Positions 30,201 through 43,868 are shown, numbered from the stretch's first letter. The stretch: DNA of 64,000 nucleotides from UBA5614 sp963667535 (GCA_963667535.2 CAXXDU010000002.1:2356001-2420000); one strand, 5' to 3'. The notes: generated from the letters alone by a model not told the origin. Made by a program: numbers and translations.

Positions 30201-33200
30201 CGATACTGAAGATCTTGATAATAATAAATATTTGAATGTTATAGACCAGTATTTAAGTTATTCAGTGAATTTACCAAGGTTTGATGATAATAACCATTAT
30301 ATCCCTAACCTATACCCATATATTACTTCATACATTGACACAACAGAATTCATGCTAATCAGATTACCTTTGAATGATAAGAGTATTTATGAAACTGTAA
30401 TTAATCCTCCCTCATCAATTCCTCCATCACTTAAAAAAGTGTCATATATCAGAATTTGGGCTGAAAGTAATGATTCAACTGAAATTATGATAGCTTCTGC
30501 CTCAATTGTCGGGAATAAGTGGGAAGATAATCATATTAGAGACCTGAGTGGCAGTATTGTAAACACAATAGACCTAATTGTGAAAGACGAGTCTTATATC
30601 TCTGGCATAATTGACAATCAAAAAAGCGGTCATTATAGCCCACCTAAGAATACACTTTACAAAGACGCAAGTTCAACTACAACACCTATTGAGCAATCAT
30701 TGACGTTGACTACTCAGAATTTGCAACCCGGACATCAGGTACTTTTGAAGCAAAAGTTAATGGATTACTATGATTTACGCTCATATGGAAAACTACGATT
30801 TTGGGTTTTCCCCGAAGTCAAGCAAGGGATTCAAAATTATCCGGATTCTATGGATATCATATTCCGGTTAGGTGCTGATTCATTAAATTATTATCAGGTT
30901 AGACAGCCGGTTAATGTTATTAATTACGCTACAGAAATGGATGATGATAAATGGGAATCCATCGATTGTAACCTACAGGACTTTTCAGGAATTAAGGATA
31001 CTCTGGCATTGGGTGAGGAGTTTTACTTCGATGGCAAGTACTATTCCTACAAAGGAATCCCGACTCTCTCTAATATTAAGGAATTTGTCTTGGGTGTTCA
31101 AAATGAATCGGAGAATGACCCATATACCGGAATAACATATTTTGACGACATCCGGGTCGCAGATCCGTATGAGGATATGGGATGGGCCGGCAGAGTAACT
31201 TTAAATACTATCTTTGCAGATTTTGCTACTTTCGATGTTGAATATGAAAAGAAATCCCTAAATTTTAATCCTACTATCCAGCGTGGAAGAACTCAAAGCA
31301 CTGGCTTTGCAGACTCCAATGCTCTCAGATTAGCCAATAAACTATTTCTAGATAAGTTCTTTCCTGAATCTTGGGGAATCAAACTACCTTTGAGTCTTGA
31401 TAGAAATTATACTAAGACAATTCCCAGATATCGGGCGAATTCTGATGTATTAAGAAGTAAAATTTCAGACCCGCTTGATAAAGCCCGTGAAATGAACGAA
31501 AATCTCAATTATAGCGCAGCTCTAGCCGTAAGCCAGGTAACCGTTTCAAAATCACCGTTATTGGCTTATACGCTCAATAAAATGTCAATGAATGGAAAGG
31601 TCTCTCAAACTAACAACAACACTGCTACTTCCCGGGATTCTACATTTTCCTGGCTGGGAACATATAACTATAATGTTAACTTACCTGAAAACCTTTTTTC
31701 TATCCCAATCAGTAAAAGTTATAAGTTACATTACCTTCCGGGAGGTTTTACAAATAGTTTCACTATCAATTCATCAGAACCATTGAGTTATAATTGGGAA
31801 AATAGAGATACTCTGAGCGGTTGGTTTCCTCGACCTCAAACATACCCAACAAAGTACATCAATACTGATAATGGTACCACCTGGGCGTTAACTTCTGATG
31901 TAAATACCAGCTATCGTTTACTGACAAAAAGAGACTTAATGCAAAAGAATTATTACAAATCATACAATGTGGGTAAAGAAACCGAGTTTAATCAGGACAT
32001 TGGTGCAAACTATTCGCCTTCGTTCTTTCCAAATTTCTTTACTTTAACTAGTAGTATTGCATCCCGCTATACAGAAAACCAAAGAAAATATACTGAAAAT
32101 GTTCTAGGTGAAATAGTGGATATTTACCAAAAGGATGGCAATTCTACGCGAACTACCAGAATGAATTTCACACTTCTAAACTCTACCATATTTTCAGATC
32201 TAGCCACAAAGAAGGATAATCCTAATGGTTCTGATGATGCTAAGAAAAAAAATGAACAAGAAAAAAATGTCTACAAAGATAACAAAGAAAACGAAAAAGA
32301 TAAAGGTATGCCTGATTACTTAAAGACAGATGATAAAGGCGTTAGCGATAAAGAAGAATTAATCAATGTTGATAAATCTATCGATGTTAAAGAAGAAAAT
32401 ATCGAAAAAGAACTGGATATTAAGGAAAGAAGAAATAAAGAAGCTGAACAATCGATCGAACCAAAAGGTGATGACTCAGACTCCATTAACAAAGGCAATG
32501 AGATCATAGCCACAGATTCTTTAACTATTAAACAAAACAATAAAGAAGATGTAAAACCAAACCATACATTTTCACCATTAGAAATATTCCTTTGGTTATC
32601 CAAGATTAAAAACGTGACAGCAACGTACCAAAATGGTTATACTCAACTATTCACACGCCGAACCAGAAGACCAAACTTTGCTTTCCAATTAGGACTACCT
32701 AATCAGGTTCCAGGTGGATTTCTTGATTCAAAATCTAATGAAGACACATATACCTTAGCTTCAGGTATAACGTTTTCCAGAAGGATTGATTCAACTCTAA
32801 ACTATTCGTATTCAATTACCCAAAGATATGCAAGCGCAAGTAACCAAATTGTATCTATCACTTTTCCTGATATTACTCTTACTGTTTCGGAACTGGAAAG
32901 TATATTTGGTTTGAGCAAATATTTGGAGAATACAAGATTGAATTCAAATTATCAGTATACATTGAAACAGAATGGAGATATTAATTGGGCAAAACCCAAA
33001 CAAGAAACCAGGACAATGAGTTTTAATCCTTTAGTTTCTCTTACAACAAATATTGCTCAAAAAGTTCAGACTACTTTGTCACTTAATGTTTCCAATTCAG
33101 AAAACATCACTGATATGACTATTTTTCAGATTGTAAGAAAATCTGATTCCCAAAATGTCAGCGGTAATTTCTCATACTCATTCAAATCAAGCAAGGGCAT

Positions 33201-33480
33201 AGAAATTCCATTTACAAAAAGAAAGATTAACATTAAAAATGAGCTTACTTCCTCACTTGCTATCACATATGAGAATAATTATGAAAAAACCTTTGGACAA
33301 TTTGATTCTCAAGTTGATCGGTTTACTACTAGAATAAGCTTTTCCCCAACTGCTACGTACCAGTTTGATCAGAACATTAAAGGTAGCTTTACAAGTGGTT
33401 ATGAATTAACTACTGATAAAAAGAAAGATGATTATACCAGAATATTCAGATTAGGCATTTCAGTAGAAATAACACTCTAG
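27277..33480 (+). CDS. sprA: SprA/Sov-type outer-membrane protein (type IX secretion translocon homologue)
   Basis: SprA is the giant outer-membrane barrel through which type IX secretion (T9SS) substrates pass. The 2067-residue product begins with GTG and a signal peptide cleaved near APCLA-ES. It shows the repeated Asn/Tyr-rich beta-strand pattern and family segments such as LNLSGTIGEKIQVNLKYNSN and GNISLALSG. It is shorter than the roughly 2400-residue Flavobacterium form. Bases about 32200-32580 encode a highly charged Lys/Glu/Asp-rich, probably unstructured insert. No other T9SS component (PorV, PorK-N) is in the window. GTG is preceded by TTGGATT-like sequence, so translation may be coupled to coaX. 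Confidence 0.88.
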   Translation: MSRRLLILVIIILCCIAPCLAESFSRFYLAGYSPLIYNQIDIYKINNGLNFNKKKPYLIPSFGTTTTKTLDFENEKVVISTRIGDEDIYPEVVLSFDAYIAGIQSNVFHTTLIGKVLLIPDQAASQTGGLIKDITIDLPNVAIPKSIRRILGNKAGRLNLDGSQKITLSGTSTKRKNVPNSQLSQGSRFELKMQQDTNLNLSGTIGEKIQVNLKYNSNQDEALFNPNNINIKYTGDEDEVVQSIEAGNISLALSGSKYISYSASSQGLFGITSKLKVGALDLTMIASKEEGQKNTSTYIGQSQADSTIIFSKNFTPRTFYYLEKPQDIYELYTADDALSSPPSWKDNAIKTTNGIWNVAHPEKLPKGGTVKVYIDNADATDDVGTQPGDSVFVNPYTGFTPYYEEIFEFTDFITDPAKGTIEILKPIDSDYTIAVKYTRVDGTLVPPNNNVLDGKLHLKVLRVGNQVFDSTYVNNTWDYQMRNVYYMGIDNIENDEDFRLDIYTIEPSGAKNNYVPEKFKYAANNINILTFNDYLRLDSSGVGNIVNGDDAAVNLATGFITIPFIKPFEKLGDVDMYREEPETLTYPGYTHSISVKGKIGRDIISLGQTGILKGSVKVKVDGTTLKENGDYIVDYDMGQVTFLAGAGKDPKAKIEIDYEYRSGFAVAQKSLAGVRADWNLSDNSKIGGTVMYRSENVDEKRPKIGSENMKLFLADIDGSTSWKPGFITKWIDALPLIRTSAESKISLSGEVAITIPDISGDSKHKNEAYIDDMEGILDSYPLGLTFYSWVPGSKPWQTSLPKGRINWYNPADIKMNQVYADSTLNLNERDQATTVLTLKVIPNYLLQPGITNWSWGGIMKYVGKQLDFSNKKYIELLVKVPKNQNDINLQRNVTLHVDLGDISEDFYTEYGGLGILNTEDKILNGELDKDEDIGLDMIKGVKGNPPGDDLNDDYGYTSNSKDYSKINGTEGNNTVDTEDLDNNKYLNVIDQYLSYSVNLPRFDDNNHYIPNLYPYITSYIDTTEFMLIRLPLNDKSIYETVINPPSSIPPSLKKVSYIRIWAESNDSTEIMIASASIVGNKWEDNHIRDLSGSIVNTIDLIVKDESYISGIIDNQKSGHYSPPKNTLYKDASSTTTPIEQSLTLTTQNLQPGHQVLLKQKLMDYYDLRSYGKLRFWVFPEVKQGIQNYPDSMDIIFRLGADSLNYYQVRQPVNVINYATEMDDDKWESIDCNLQDFSGIKDTLALGEEFYFDGKYYSYKGIPTLSNIKEFVLGVQNESENDPYTGITYFDDIRVADPYEDMGWAGRVTLNTIFADFATFDVEYEKKSLNFNPTIQRGRTQSTGFADSNALRLANKLFLDKFFPESWGIKLPLSLDRNYTKTIPRYRANSDVLRSKISDPLDKAREMNENLNYSAALAVSQVTVSKSPLLAYTLNKMSMNGKVSQTNNNTATSRDSTFSWLGTYNYNVNLPENLFSIPISKSYKLHYLPGGFTNSFTINSSEPLSYNWENRDTLSGWFPRPQTYPTKYINTDNGTTWALTSDVNTSYRLLTKRDLMQKNYYKSYNVGKETEFNQDIGANYSPSFFPNFFTLTSSIASRYTENQRKYTENVLGEIVDIYQKDGNSTRTTRMNFTLLNSTIFSDLATKKDNPNGSDDAKKKNEQEKNVYKDNKENEKDKGMPDYLKTDDKGVSDKEELINVDKSIDVKEENIEKELDIKERRNKEAEQSIEPKGDDSDSINKGNEIIATDSLTIKQNNKEDVKPNHTFSPLEIFLWLSKIKNVTATYQNGYTQLFTRRTRRPNFAFQLGLPNQVPGGFLDSKSNEDTYTLASGITFSRRIDSTLNYSYSITQRYASASNQIVSITFPDITLTVSELESIFGLSKYLENTRLNSNYQYTLKQNGDINWAKPKQETRTMSFNPLVSLTTNIAQKVQTTLSLNVSNSENITDMTIFQIVRKSDSQNVSGNFSYSFKSSKGIEIPFTKRKINIKNELTSSLAITYENNYEKTFGQFDSQVDRFTTRISFSPTATYQFDQNIKGSFTSGYELTTDKKKDDYTRIFRLGISVEITL

Positions 33481-33820
33481 TACAATTTGTATCTTGCTCC
33501 GTAAACAATTATAATGCAATACGATTGCATAAGTAGATTACCTTACCACTGTCTATTTAGAATAATTCTCAATTGCATGATTATAAGATGAGTTATATAA
33601 TTAGCATTTTGCAGTGCAGCAATTGAAAGCACATGTATGTTATTAGTATCTTTATTACTAAATTCTAACAAAGATATTAGAGGAATAAGAGATTAAGTGG
33701 TTGCGTTAGGACTATGGAGATTGGATACATTGAGGCTGGAGTGAATAGAGAAAATTGTGTGTTTATGATGAGAAGGGGTGATGGAGTCAAAGAAGGTGGT
33801 GAGGTGTGGGCAGAAAAATA
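33481..33820. other. Intergenic region between sprA and the rRNA operon
   Basis: Convergent ends of sprA (plus) and the rRNA operon (minus). A 7-bp hairpin with a 3-nt loop at 33514-33530 lacks a T run. The stretch from about 33700 is purine-rich. No gene was recognised. Confidence 0.4.
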
Positions 33821-33962
33821 GTCAGGCGAGGGAGATGGCGGCGACCTACTCTTCCACAGAGTTGCCCCTGCAGTACCATGGGCGCGAGTGAGCTTAACGA
33901 CTGTGTTCGGAATGGGAACAGGTGTGACCTCACCGCAATAACCACCATCTCTCTCGCCTGAC
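33821..33962 (-). repeat. 5S rRNA precursor stem
   Basis: Complementary 18-nt arms (33821-33838 and 33945-33962, one mismatch) immediately flank the 5S gene. They would form the processing stem. A TATTTTT tract follows on the minus strand, so the stem may also terminate the operon. Confidence 0.8.
33836..33947 (-). rRNA. rrf: 5S ribosomal RNA
   Basis: The minus-strand sequence shows the conserved 5S core (the segment around CCCATTCCGAACACAG and CCATGGTACTGC) and complementary ends. It is the last gene of the rRNA operon. Ends are estimated to within a few bases. Confidence 0.95.
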
Positions 33963-34127
33963 TTAAAAGTCTTGTGTTACGGAGTAAATGTAACAGCCTG
34001 GATTCCAGCCTGCGCTGGAATGACACTTCGTGTCACCTTGCCACTGTTACACAATTCCACCGTTACACTAACAGGGAGGAGTGATAAAAAGCGAAACGAT
34101 TGCTAACAAGCAAACACAGTAAAAATA
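33963..34127 (-). repeat. 23S-5S spacer with REP-like palindrome
   Basis: The palindrome ATTCCAGC-CTGC-GCTGGAAT lies at 34002-34021, inside the rRNA transcript. A second hairpin follows immediately (TGACAC/GTGTCA, 34021-34035), with an enclosing TAACAG/CTGTTA pair. The first resembles dispersed palindromic repeats of the CCTGCG type that are common in many bacterial genomes. Confidence 0.6.
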
Positions 34128-37296
<3,169 letters not shown>

Positions 37297-37401
37297 TATT
37301 TCTCCTGCGCTTGCTCGCGCTCTCGTTTCGCTTTTACACTCTTCTATACTTCTAAAGATCTGAAAAAGAACAAGAACTCGCCTTGTCCCGGTAAATCTAT
37401 C

Positions 37402-37479
<78 letters not shown>

Positions 37480-37590
37480 ATCCGCTCTCACCACTATAAC
37501 ACACACAACGCTGCAATATCTGACCTACCATTACTACCACGTCAAACACACAGCGCTATGATTTATTAATTACACTTTATTCTGTCTTGT

Positions 37591-37608
37591 GCAGCATTGG
37601 AATGCTAC
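37591..37608 (+). repeat. Small hairpin repeat, copy 1 (TGGA loop)
   Basis: AGCAT-TGGA-ATGCT (37593-37606) in the 16S-tRNA spacer. It is related to hairpins at 43869 and 51191 in sequence and loop. Confidence 0.5.
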
Positions 37609-37716
37609 ACTGATTGGCTCACTCAGACAACATGCCTGAGCTACAAAATATATTAGGGATGAGAGAAACCTGTGACCAGGTTCAAATTTGTGAAACTTTG
37701 ATGGTTGTTACACCTT

Positions 37717-39260
<1,544 letters not shown>

Positions 39261-39505
39261 AAATAATTTTAAGTTATCACCTAAAAGCTCATATTACTTG
39301 CTCTTAAGTTACTTATTTTATCGCGTTTTTTCTCTCACAATCTGATAAATACCTATTAAGTATTACCGATCGCAGGTTCTCTCATCCCACTTCTATCTAC
39401 TTACAAAGATCTATACCCCCATCAGCAATCCCAAAAATCAGGCGCTCAAACAAGGGTTATGCCAATCTCTTGACCTCCGCTTTTCTGTCAAGAGGAAATC
39501 TTAAT
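39261..39505 (-). promoter_or_regulatory. rRNA operon leader and promoter region
   Basis: The 245 bp between the receiver gene and 16S must contain the rrn promoter. A TTGACA lies at 39486-39491 (minus strand), but no convincing -10 sits 16-18 bp downstream. The region near the 16S start is A/T-rich with a T tract. The exact promoter is unresolved. Confidence 0.5.
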
Positions 39506-39973
39506 TTATTTCTCAGTTCCCTTATATACTGATCCATTATCTTTGGGAATTTCATTTATAACTGCCCAAAATCCCCCAATTAGCTTGACAGCGTCAACAA
39601 ATTCTGAAAAAATAACTGGTTTGACGACATAAGCATTAACACCTAATTTGTAGCTAATAATAATGTCCTTTTCTTCCTTTGATGATGTTAGCATAACAAC
39701 CGGAAGTGTTTTAAGCAAAGGGTCATTACGGATTTCCCGCAGAACTCCGATTCCATCTAAACGTGGCATTTTAATGTCAATTACTACAACAGCCGGATTA
39801 CCTGGTATTCGATCAGAATGAGCACCTTGACAACGTAAATACTCCAGAGCTTCGATGCCGTCCTTTACTGTTACAACACGATTAGCCAAATGAGCCTCTG
39901 CTAATGCTTCCAAAGTAAGTTCAGTATCTTTAGGGTTGTCTTCAGCAAGTAGTATTTTCTTGATTTCAAACAT
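39506..39973 (-). CDS. Stand-alone response regulator receiver (Rcp1-like)
   Basis: The 155-residue protein is a single receiver domain with the acidic pair ED (residues 11-12), phosphoacceptor Asp66 in VIDIKMPRLDG, Ser/Thr in MLTSS and Lys in YVVKP. It has no output domain, so it must signal by protein interaction or as a phosphorelay intermediate. It resembles receivers paired with phytochrome-type kinases. It is the last gene of the three-gene two-component operon and has a good AAGGAG site 8 bp before ATG. Confidence 0.9.
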   Translation of the reverse strand: MFEIKKILLAEDNPKDTELTLEALAEAHLANRVVTVKDGIEALEYLRCQGAHSDRIPGNPAVVVIDIKMPRLDGIGVLREIRNDPLLKTLPVVMLTSSKEEKDIIISYKLGVNAYVVKPVIFSEFVDAVKLIGGFWAVINEIPKDNGSVYKGTEK

Positions 39974-39976
39974 ATA

Positions 39977-41152
39977 TTACTCCTTACATTTATTGAGTTT
40001 AAAATAGAAGGTCGAGCCTTCATTAATAATGCTTTCTGCCCAAACAATACCACCGTGGCGTGATATTACACGTTTTACATTTGCCAGTCCGATTCCGGTT
40101 CCTTCAAACTCTTTGTCACTGTGAAGCCGGCTAAATACTCCGAATAATTTGTTAACGTACTTCATATTAAAACCCACGCCAGTATCTTTAACATAATACG
40201 TAACGGTGTTTTGATCAATTATGCTACCAATGATTATATTTTTACTGGATACAGGTCTTGAGTACTTTATAGAGTTGGAAATGAGGTTAGACCACACTTG
40301 GTAAATCAGATCTTTATCCCCATATACAGATGGTAAATGGTTTACTACAAAACTGAAAGATTCTTTTGTTTCGTCATCAGCAATTTCTTCATAGACTTGC
40401 CTGGCTAAGGCTATCATGTCAAGTTTTGTTAGATATAAATCTTTATGAACAACTTTGGATAGCCGCAACAAGCCCTGAATTAGTTTCTCCATTCTAGTTA
40501 TCCCATCGATGATTGTGGCAATTATGTTGCACCCGTTCTCGTCCAATCTGTCTCCATAATCTTCCAGTAATAAAGTGGTAAAGCCGCTTATAGTTCTGAG
40601 AGGGGCACGTAAATCATGCGATACTGATTGGGAAAAAGCTTCCAGGTCTTTATTGAGTTCTTCGAGCTGGGCAGTCCTTTCCAAAACTCTTTTTTCCAAA
40701 TCAATGTTAAGCTGAATAATTTTCTGCGTATCCTTTTCATGCTCTTTCCTTTTTTCTTCCATTTCTACAGCTTTTTGTATTGATTGTGGGAGCCTGAGTA
40801 TTCGATCTTTACTGATGAAATCAGCTGCCCCACTTGTTAGAAGTTCCACTGCAGCTGCTTCGCCGATTGTACCTGAAACGCTAATAAATGGAGTATTAGG
40901 ACAGATTTCATTTGCTATATGCAAAGCTTCGATACCATTAATGTCAGGAAGCTTAAAATCCGCTAAAATTGTGTCATATTTAAAGGTATTCAGGGCATTC
41001 AGATATTCTACTTTGGATTTCACCCAAGTGAGTTCTACTGTTTCAAATTCCGCAGATAATAAGTCTTCGATTAATTCGGCATCTTTTTCCTTATCCTCAA
41101 GATATAAAATCTTTAATGCTATGTTATTTTTCTTCTCCAAAAACTTCTCCAA
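39977..41152 (-). CDS. Receiver-histidine kinase hybrid
   Basis: The 391-residue cytoplasmic protein has an N-terminal receiver (acidic residues LED near 18-20, Asp65 in ILADFKLPD), a coiled coil at about 130-170, the H-box SHDLRAPL with His179, and a C-terminal HATPase (DTGVGF, GTGIGLA). It could receive phosphate from the upstream PAS kinase and pass it to the small receiver. The start is TTG at 41152, just 8 bp after the PAS kinase stop; the next Met is far inside the protein. There are no membrane segments. Confidence 0.88.
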   Translation of the reverse strand: MEKFLEKKNNIALKILYLEDKEKDAELIEDLLSAEFETVELTWVKSKVEYLNALNTFKYDTILADFKLPDINGIEALHIANEICPNTPFISVSGTIGEAAAVELLTSGAADFISKDRILRLPQSIQKAVEMEEKRKEHEKDTQKIIQLNIDLEKRVLERTAQLEELNKDLEAFSQSVSHDLRAPLRTISGFTTLLLEDYGDRLDENGCNIIATIIDGITRMEKLIQGLLRLSKVVHKDLYLTKLDMIALARQVYEEIADDETKESFSFVVNHLPSVYGDKDLIYQVWSNLISNSIKYSRPVSSKNIIIGSIIDQNTVTYYVKDTGVGFNMKYVNKLFGVFSRLHSDKEFEGTGIGLANVKRVISRHGGIVWAESIINEGSTFYFKLNKCKE

Positions 41153-41160
41153 TCGATATA

Positions 41161-43074
41161 CTACCTGTTTAGAGTAAAACTAAATGTTGCGCCTTTATCA
41201 ACTTCAGCATATGCACAAGTTTCTCCCCCATGTTTGCTAATGATTCTACGTACATTTGCCAATCCTATACCAGTCCCTTCAAACTCAGAAGTTGGATGCA
41301 GTCTTTGAAATACTCCGAAAAGTTTATCAGCATATTTCATATCAAAACCTGCGCCATTATCATTGATATAGAATTCGTGTTTTCCCGGCTGAGTGTGCCA
41401 ACCGATCTTAATAATTGCCGGATTTCTTCTCCGGGAAAATTTTACCGCATTCAGAATAAGATTAATCCAGACCTGCTTAATCAAATTCAGGTCACAGTGC
41501 ACTAAAGGTAATTCTTCTATATCCCATGCTATGTTCCTCTCAGATATGTCGTTTTCAATGGAAGATATTATTTCTTTTACTACTACTGACATATCCACCT
41601 TCACCTCATTAATAATTGCTCTGCCGGTACGTGAAAATTCCAGGAGGTCATCTATCAGCGTACCCATCTGCTGAGAGGATTCGAGGATTGTATCAAGATA
41701 GTGAATTCCTTTTTCTGGTACGTTCTCTCTGAAATTTTTGTTGAAAAGCTCAATATAGCCATTAATGTGCCGTAAGGGAGCCCGGAGGTCATGAGAGACA
41801 GAATATGTAAAAGTCTCCATTTCTTTATTAGAGGCTTCAAGCAGGGCAGTTCGATCAATGACTTTTTTCTCGAGCGACGCATTTAATCCTCTTATTTCTT
41901 TTTCTCCTGCTTTCCGGTCTGTAATGTCTTCATACATGACAACGAAATGGTCTGGCTGATTTCTGAATGAGGTAATACTATACCATCGGTCAAAAGATGC
42001 GATATACAATTCTGACTTTATTTGCTTCCCAGTTATAACAATTTGTCCGTAAAAACTGATAAGATTAGGTTCAGATGATTTGATATCAGGAATTACTTCA
42101 GAAGCTTTTTTTCCCAAAATATTACTTCTTTTGTCCCCAATAAAGTGTTCAAAGGCTGGATTTGCATCCAGGAAAATATAATCTTCAGGTATACCATCAT
42201 CATTGAACAGCATTTTATGTTCTGCCCAGCCAATCGGCATAATGTCAAAAAGAGTGGCATACCTTTCTTTGCTCAATTTTAAAGAGTTTACACTTTCACG
42301 CCACTTAGTAATATCAGTTCCCTGAGCTAATGCGCCAATTGTAGTTTCATCCATGTCCAATAATAATGCAGAGGTCCAAAGCAATGTGCTTATCATTCCA
42401 TCCTTGTTTAGTATCTCGATTTCTTCCACATCCCATCTTTCCCCGGCTGTCGTTTTCTTGATTAGCTGCATATATTGTTCTTCTTTATCAGGAGGGAAAA
42501 GAATGGACACAGGCTGTCCTTTTATTTTATCACAACTAATACCTTTTATCAAAGTAAAAGCAGGATTGTACCACTGTATATTATATTCTGTATCCCAGAC
42601 CATGATAGGAGCTTTGGAATTATTTATCAGATTGTCCGAATAGAGGATTGAATCCTGAAGCTTTTGCAGATTGTTAATATCATTCGTTATATCTATGACA
42701 GTGGTAATGAAATACAGGGGTTTATAATCAGAATCCCTTTGCAGGTATGTGCTTACATCCGCCCACACAATACTTCCGTTCTTGTGAATGTATCTTTTTT
42801 TGAAACGTGCGTCAGAAATCTCATTTTTTAGCATTGCATCGATTATTTTTTGCGTTTTCAGAACATCATCAGGATGCGATATCGACTGCCAATTTGTAAC
42901 TAATTCTTCTTTTGTATAACCCAGCATTTCTGCGAAGGCATTGTTGATATGAAGAAGTCCATCGGAGTTTGTAATTGATTTACCCACAGGTGAATGCTCA
43001 AATATATTCCGGAATTTTTCTTCACTTTGTTTTATTTTGGTTTCCGCATCTGAAGTTCCTGAAATTTTAATCAT
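41161..43074 (-). CDS. Multi-PAS sensor histidine kinase
   Basis: The 637-residue protein has three PAS domains (about 18-128, 140-260 and 268-390), a coiled-coil linker, a HisKA H-box with His428 in SHDLRAPLR and a C-terminal HATPase (N box near 538-542, DNGAGF, GTGIGLANV). No membrane helix is seen, so it senses a cytoplasmic or PAS-bound signal. The ligand or cofactor is unknown. It is the first gene of the operon, followed by the hybrid kinase and the receiver. ATG is preceded by AAGGA. Confidence 0.9.
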   Translation of the reverse strand: MIKISGTSDAETKIKQSEEKFRNIFEHSPVGKSITNSDGLLHINNAFAEMLGYTKEELVTNWQSISHPDDVLKTQKIIDAMLKNEISDARFKKRYIHKNGSIVWADVSTYLQRDSDYKPLYFITTVIDITNDINNLQKLQDSILYSDNLINNSKAPIMVWDTEYNIQWYNPAFTLIKGISCDKIKGQPVSILFPPDKEEQYMQLIKKTTAGERWDVEEIEILNKDGMISTLLWTSALLLDMDETTIGALAQGTDITKWRESVNSLKLSKERYATLFDIMPIGWAEHKMLFNDDGIPEDYIFLDANPAFEHFIGDKRSNILGKKASEVIPDIKSSEPNLISFYGQIVITGKQIKSELYIASFDRWYSITSFRNQPDHFVVMYEDITDRKAGEKEIRGLNASLEKKVIDRTALLEASNKEMETFTYSVSHDLRAPLRHINGYIELFNKNFRENVPEKGIHYLDTILESSQQMGTLIDDLLEFSRTGRAIINEVKVDMSVVVKEIISSIENDISERNIAWDIEELPLVHCDLNLIKQVWINLILNAVKFSRRRNPAIIKIGWHTQPGKHEFYINDNGAGFDMKYADKLFGVFQRLHPTSEFEGTGIGLANVRRIISKHGGETCAYAEVDKGATFSFTLNR

Positions 43075-43420
43075 AACTTTTCCTTGGAAAATAGATTATT
43101 TAAATAACGTATTTCCGTAAACTGTATACGATAGTTTAAACACAAAGGTAATCCATATCTCATTAGATGGTGAGTCTGGCAGATAATCTGTTAATTTTAG
43201 TAGCTTGTGGAATTCACATACAAAATGATTACAAACTCATGTGCTTTATACAAACTAGTTGTATTTGGAAATAAAGCAAATTACTTTAAGCATCTAACAT
43301 GTTTGGTCAGGCAAGGCACTTAACCTACTTCTTTCCTATCCGTTCGGCACATGACCCTACATGCTATTCTACGTTTACTTTAAATAAGCAAGATGCTTAT
43401 TCTACGCCTACAAGCCTGAC

Positions 43421-43508
43421 TAACTGACACACAGCGGACAATCAGCGGACAATTGACGGACTAAAGTCCGCTGATTGACCGCTGTGTGTTGGCTGTGAGT
43501 TCTCTGAT
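43421..43508. repeat. 11-bp-spaced inverted repeat array A
   Basis: GAC occurs at 43426, 43437, 43448 and 43459 (11 bp apart). CAGC occurs at 43432 and 43443, and the inverted GCTG at 43470, 43481 and 43492. Two identical 11-mers (CAGCGGACAAT) lie in tandem. The whole forms a 24-bp inverted repeat (43427-43450 with 43466-43489, one mismatch) around a 15-bp centre. Confidence 0.9.
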
Positions 43509-43646
43509 GTAACGTGGAGGAAAGCACAAGGCGCAGAGTATTATATGTATTCCTTATGCAAATCTTTAATAGATGCATATCGTAAAGTAGATACACATAG
43601 GTGTCCCTTATAGACCTTCTATGTTTCTTAAACAATTAATGACAGA

Positions 43647-43712
43647 TCCTCCTCAGTTTACCCTCGGATTACCCTCGAAATCGAAGGTAAAACGATGGTA
43701 TACTGAGCTTAT
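43647..43712. repeat. 11-bp-spaced inverted repeat array B
   Basis: Six consecutive 11-mers. TTACC occurs at 43658 and 43669, the inverted GGTA at 43686 and 43697, and the outer CTCAGT (43652-43657) and ACTGAG (43702-43707) close the symmetry. The motif differs from array A but period and geometry match. Confidence 0.85.
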
Positions 43713-43868
43713 TCTCTGGATTATTGATTAAGATAGAAGAGAGAAACAAATAAGGAATGAATGATTATTGCAATGGAGAATTGAGCTTTGCGGCTTTGCT
43801 TTAAAAAGAGTTTTCCATTGTAATAAATCCGTATGAATGCGCAACTACAAACTTGATAAATCGTATTC

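Noticed and set aside
43421..43508. CRISPR array
   Set aside because: Units are 11 bp, with no 25-40 bp repeats and spacers and no cas genes nearby.
43420..43635. Short minus-strand open frame in the uvrA upstream gap
   Set aside because: It is composed of the array palindrome and low-complexity sequence; the frame is incidental.
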